DNA of 64,000 bases, from contig NZ_CP017659.1 in assembly GCF_015326965.1 (NCBI RefSeq), positions 372,001-436,000 of the forward strand, in the 5' to 3' direction. Shown here piece by piece: positions 61,863 through 64,000 of the stretch. The notes beneath the pieces were generated by a model. That model was not told the DNA's origin, did no database searches, and worked only from the letters and a program-made list of their open reading frames with translations. A program made the translations under genes and the position numbers. Every line of letters begins with the position of its first letter. Positions within the stretch are counted from its first letter, which is position 1. The DNA is from Paenibacillus sp. JZ16 (GTDB lineage Bacteria; Bacillota; Bacilli; Paenibacillales; Paenibacillaceae).

Positions 61863-62795
61863 TTGAGATGGATGTCAGTCTTCGGTCTATTGTTTATGCT
61901 CCTGCAAGGGGATGAACCGGAAAACAACAACTTAATGATAACGCAAGAAGGCAAAGTCATGGCCAGCGTGAGCCGAAGCGAACATGCACTTGATGTATTC
62001 CCGCTGCTGGATATGGATAAATACAATCAATGGGTGGATGCGCTTGATCGGAAAACCTATCTGGAAGCCAGGAATGCCCGGATTGGCAGCAGCGGCCAAA
62101 TCATTCCGGGGCAGAATGGTCATAGACTGGATCGACGCAAACTGTTGGAACGATATTATTCGTATTGGTACGGGACTGGGGGCGCTACCGTCGAAGCGCC
62201 GAGGTATCCGATTTATCCGAAGGTGGATACCGAGCTTCTTGCCTCCATTCGGGTTAAACCGATAGGTTACTATGTCACCTATTTTAATTCCAACAACAAA
62301 AATCGTTCCCATAATATAGCATTAGCTGCCCAGGCGATTGACAGTGCAGTCGTGTTCCCCGGAGAAACCTTCTCATTTAATCAGGTGGTTGGCATGAGAA
62401 CAGTGGACAGAGGTTACAGACGTGCCGGCGTTATCGTCAGAGGTGAGTTATCAGAGGGAGTAGGAGGAGGGATCTGTCAGGTTTCTTCTACATTGTATAA
62501 CGCCATTGATCGTGCAGGCTTGCAGATTGTAAAGCGTTACTCTCACAGCCGGAACGTCCCTTATGTGCTGCCGGGGCGCGATGCTACGGTGAGCTGGGGA
62601 GGTCCGGATTTTGTTTTTGAGAACGCCTATAATCAGCCTATCCTCATCCGGGCATTCGGTAATGGAGGAAGAATGACCGTTGCCATCTACTCTTCCGAAC
62701 TCATAGAATATAAGCCGCGCAATGTACCAAGCATATCTAACATGCTGCCGGAGGAGACGAGTGACACCAAGCACAATCCGGTAAACGGTGATTAA
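61863..62795 (+). CDS. VanW-family protein
   Basis: The product has 310 residues with a short hydrophobic N-terminus (MSVFGLLFMLLQG) that may be a signal or anchor. The VanW domain lies at about 140-260 with its conserved blocks: NRSHNIALAAQAIDSAVVFP, GETFSFNQVVG, and the cysteine motif GVGGGICQVSSTLYNA, then SHSRNVPYV. VanW occurs in vancomycin-resistance clusters and in many cell-wall-associated proteins; its reaction is unknown. The start is TTG (AGGTGA upstream) or the ATG three codons later. Its last four bases overlap the convergent ctaG stop. Confidence 0.85.
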   Translation: MRWMSVFGLLFMLLQGDEPENNNLMITQEGKVMASVSRSEHALDVFPLLDMDKYNQWVDALDRKTYLEARNARIGSSGQIIPGQNGHRLDRRKLLERYYSYWYGTGGATVEAPRYPIYPKVDTELLASIRVKPIGYYVTYFNSNNKNRSHNIALAAQAIDSAVVFPGETFSFNQVVGMRTVDRGYRRAGVIVRGELSEGVGGGICQVSSTLYNAIDRAGLQIVKRYSHSRNVPYVLPGRDATVSWGGPDFVFENAYNQPILIRAFGNGGRMTVAIYSSELIEYKPRNVPSISNMLPEETSDTKHNPVNGD

Positions 62796-63619
62796 TCCAA
62801 GGCTTGGAGGATGGATGCAGCAGGTCGCGGGCGCGCCGACTTATACCATTGCATACACAGCCAAAACACTAGAATGAGCTCAATCGCGTCGCCGCCGTAA
62901 TACATCAGCATTCCGCCGAGCTTGGCCTGTTCCGAAGGGACGCCGTCTGGCGGATGGGCGTATATGTATTTGGAGAGGATTCCATGTCCGGCAATGGCGA
63001 TGACCAGGATGATCGCACGAGCCTGGAAGCTGTGACGGTGCGGAGCCACATCTACGTAAATCATAGATACCGTAAATATATATCCGGCTGCAAAAACATG
63101 AAAATGAACCACGATATGAAGCAAAAGACTATGATGCATATCCATGAATAGGCCGGTTGTGTACAGGACCCATAGTCCACCAATATTCAACAAGGCCGCT
63201 ACCGCTGGATGAGCAACGATTTGAGCTGGCTTGCTCTTCAGCAAACGAGCGATCCGTCTTGCGAATAGTAATGGGGTAGACCTGAGCAGCAGCGTCATCG
63301 GAGTGGAGAATGCAATCAACAGCGGCCCCAGCATACCAAGCAGCAGATGTCCGAGCATGTGGATCGTGAAGTTCGTAGGGGCGAGTCGCGCCAGCGGACC
63401 GATCAGCGGCAAACCAACGCAAAGCATTCCCGCAACCCAGCACAGATAACGATAGACCGGCCATGTTCGGTAGTTTCGATTGGAGACTCTAGCAGCAACC
63501 ATATACAGAAGAATGAGAAACGCGAAGATCAAGCCACCTATGAATAAATCCCAGGACGTCCATGAAACAGAGGCTCCGGACATTCCAGCCCCATGATCAA
63601 ACGAATGGTTACTCACCAT
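62792..63619 (-). CDS. ctaG: CtaG-family cytochrome c oxidase assembly membrane protein
   Basis: The product has 275 residues with about seven membrane segments. It matches the caa3-oxidase assembly factor family CtaG of Bacilli (GHLLLGMLGPLLIAFSTPMT, HIVVHFHVFAAGYIFTVSMI, and the conserved HPPDGVP and YYGGDAIELI). It acts in the cytoplasmic membrane in maturation of cytochrome c oxidase. The start is the ATG nine bases after GGAGG; an ATG nine codons earlier overlaps the upstream gene's end. It follows the DUF2243 gene by four bases. Confidence 0.88.
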   Translation of the reverse strand: MVSNHSFDHGAGMSGASVSWTSWDLFIGGLIFAFLILLYMVAARVSNRNYRTWPVYRYLCWVAGMLCVGLPLIGPLARLAPTNFTIHMLGHLLLGMLGPLLIAFSTPMTLLLRSTPLLFARRIARLLKSKPAQIVAHPAVAALLNIGGLWVLYTTGLFMDMHHSLLLHIVVHFHVFAAGYIFTVSMIYVDVAPHRHSFQARAIILVIAIAGHGILSKYIYAHPPDGVPSEQAKLGGMLMYYGGDAIELILVFWLCMQWYKSARPRPAASILQALD

Positions 63620-63623
63620 AAGA

Positions 63624-64000
63624 TCAGGCCTCCCTGGAAAGAGCACGGTTTTGAGTTCGCACGATGAGAATCACACCCACTATGATCATGCCCGCAGCAA
63701 TCAGGTTCCAGATCCAATCGTAGGGACGGATATCGACGTTATAACGAATCTGGTGCAGACGCATCCATTTATGCTGAATGATGCCGTCATACAGCTGGAA
63801 GGCGCCGCCTCCAAGCAGGATACCTCCAATCCACCGTTTCAGCCAGAACGCATTTCGGCGGTGAAGATCGGCAAGCATGAACGAGGATCCGATGGTGGCG
63901 AACCAGCTGAAAGCGTGAAACAGTCCATCGGAGACAAGACCGATATCGCTTGTAGATTTATCATAGAAATGATGCCAATGCAGCAATTGATGAAACACAA
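63624..64000 (-). CDS. DUF2243 membrane protein, N-terminus cut by window edge
   Basis: About 125 C-terminal residues are visible. There are several membrane segments, and the family's histidine-rich opening FHQLLHWHHFYD stands right at the edge, where complete members have another ~40 residues before it (usual form GIVFHQLLQWHH). The GTG at 63998 is therefore an internal Val codon, not a start. The later HKWMRLHQIRYNVDIRPYDW block is typical of DUF2243. It is adjacent to ctaG on the same strand, a pairing that suggests a link to haem-copper oxidases; the function is unknown. Confidence 0.85.
   Translation of the reverse strand, partial: VFHQLLHWHHFYDKSTSDIGLVSDGLFHAFSWFATIGSSFMLADLHRRNAFWLKRWIGGILLGGGAFQLYDGIIQHKWMRLHQIRYNVDIRPYDWIWNLIAAGMIIVGVILIVRTQNRALSREA

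Noticed and set aside
61863..62795. Vancomycin-resistance cluster
   Set aside because: Only a VanW protein is present, with no VanHAX, VanS/R or VanY neighbours; VanW proteins are common in Paenibacillus chromosomes.

Overview
The window looks like a chromosomal segment of an endospore-forming Firmicute, most likely a Paenibacillus or close relative. The reasons are a gerA-gerB-gerC germinant receptor operon with a sigma-G-like promoter, DUF2642-type coat-like proteins, strong AGGAGG-type ribosome sites with frequent GTG/TTG starts, and operator types known from Bacilli (PhoP direct repeats, GlnR/TnrA 17-mers, an MntR-like box). I saw no rRNA, tRNA, CRISPR array, prophage or insertion sequence. 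Species cannot be fixed from the sequence alone.

Layout. 1-4.7 kb: end of a histidine kinase, a membrane-anchored alpha/beta hydrolase, an ECF sigma factor with a putative anti-sigma factor enclosed by two mirrored hairpins, and a secreted protein. 4.5-10 kb: a leftward phnD-phnC-phnE-phnE uptake operon, divergent from a 5'-nucleotidase-like phosphoesterase, with a four-repeat PhoP box between them. 10-17 kb: a MerR regulator with an MFS exporter, a DinB-like protein, a thiosulfate uptake pair (TsuA/TusA), an XRE-AbrB fusion, a DUF4261 protein and an acetyltransferase. 17-24 kb: a beta-propeller protein, then MarR / arylsulfotransferase-like / ABC transporter (SsuA/TauA-type) behind a structured leader, an XRE-cupin regulator and a LysE exporter.

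24-35 kb: lactate dehydrogenase with a Rex-like site, a thioredoxin-like protein and an arylamine N-acetyltransferase on either side of a MocR regulator, with the same palindrome before each; CsaA; a second MocR regulator; a methicillin-resistance-type class B penicillin-binding protein; and a small VOC/GNAT/TmrB operon. 35-40.5 kb: a manganese-type ABC transporter (mntABCD order) with MntR-like boxes, then GNAT and NUDIX genes. 40.6-48 kb: five glycosyltransferases around two coat-like DUF2642 proteins, one with a Pro-Gly-Ala-Gly tandem repeat. 48-54 kb: an HD-DUF1835-DUF3658 fusion, a frameshifted acyl-CoA dehydrogenase-like gene, and urease (fused gamma-beta plus alpha) with two GlnR/TnrA boxes placed for activation and roadblock. 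54-64 kb: gerABC, a DUF3889 protein, a membrane histidine kinase with a degenerate GGDEF domain, a Bcr/CflA exporter, a VanW protein, CtaG and a DUF2243 protein cut by the window edge.

The recurring theme is nutrient scavenging (phosphorus, organosulfur, manganese, urea nitrogen) mixed with sporulation and germination functions. No single obviously new defence or biosynthetic system stands out. The strongest candidates for something undescribed are the structured leader before the organosulfur operon, the HD-DUF1835 fusion, the shared MocR palindromes, and the glycosyltransferase / repeat-protein cluster.
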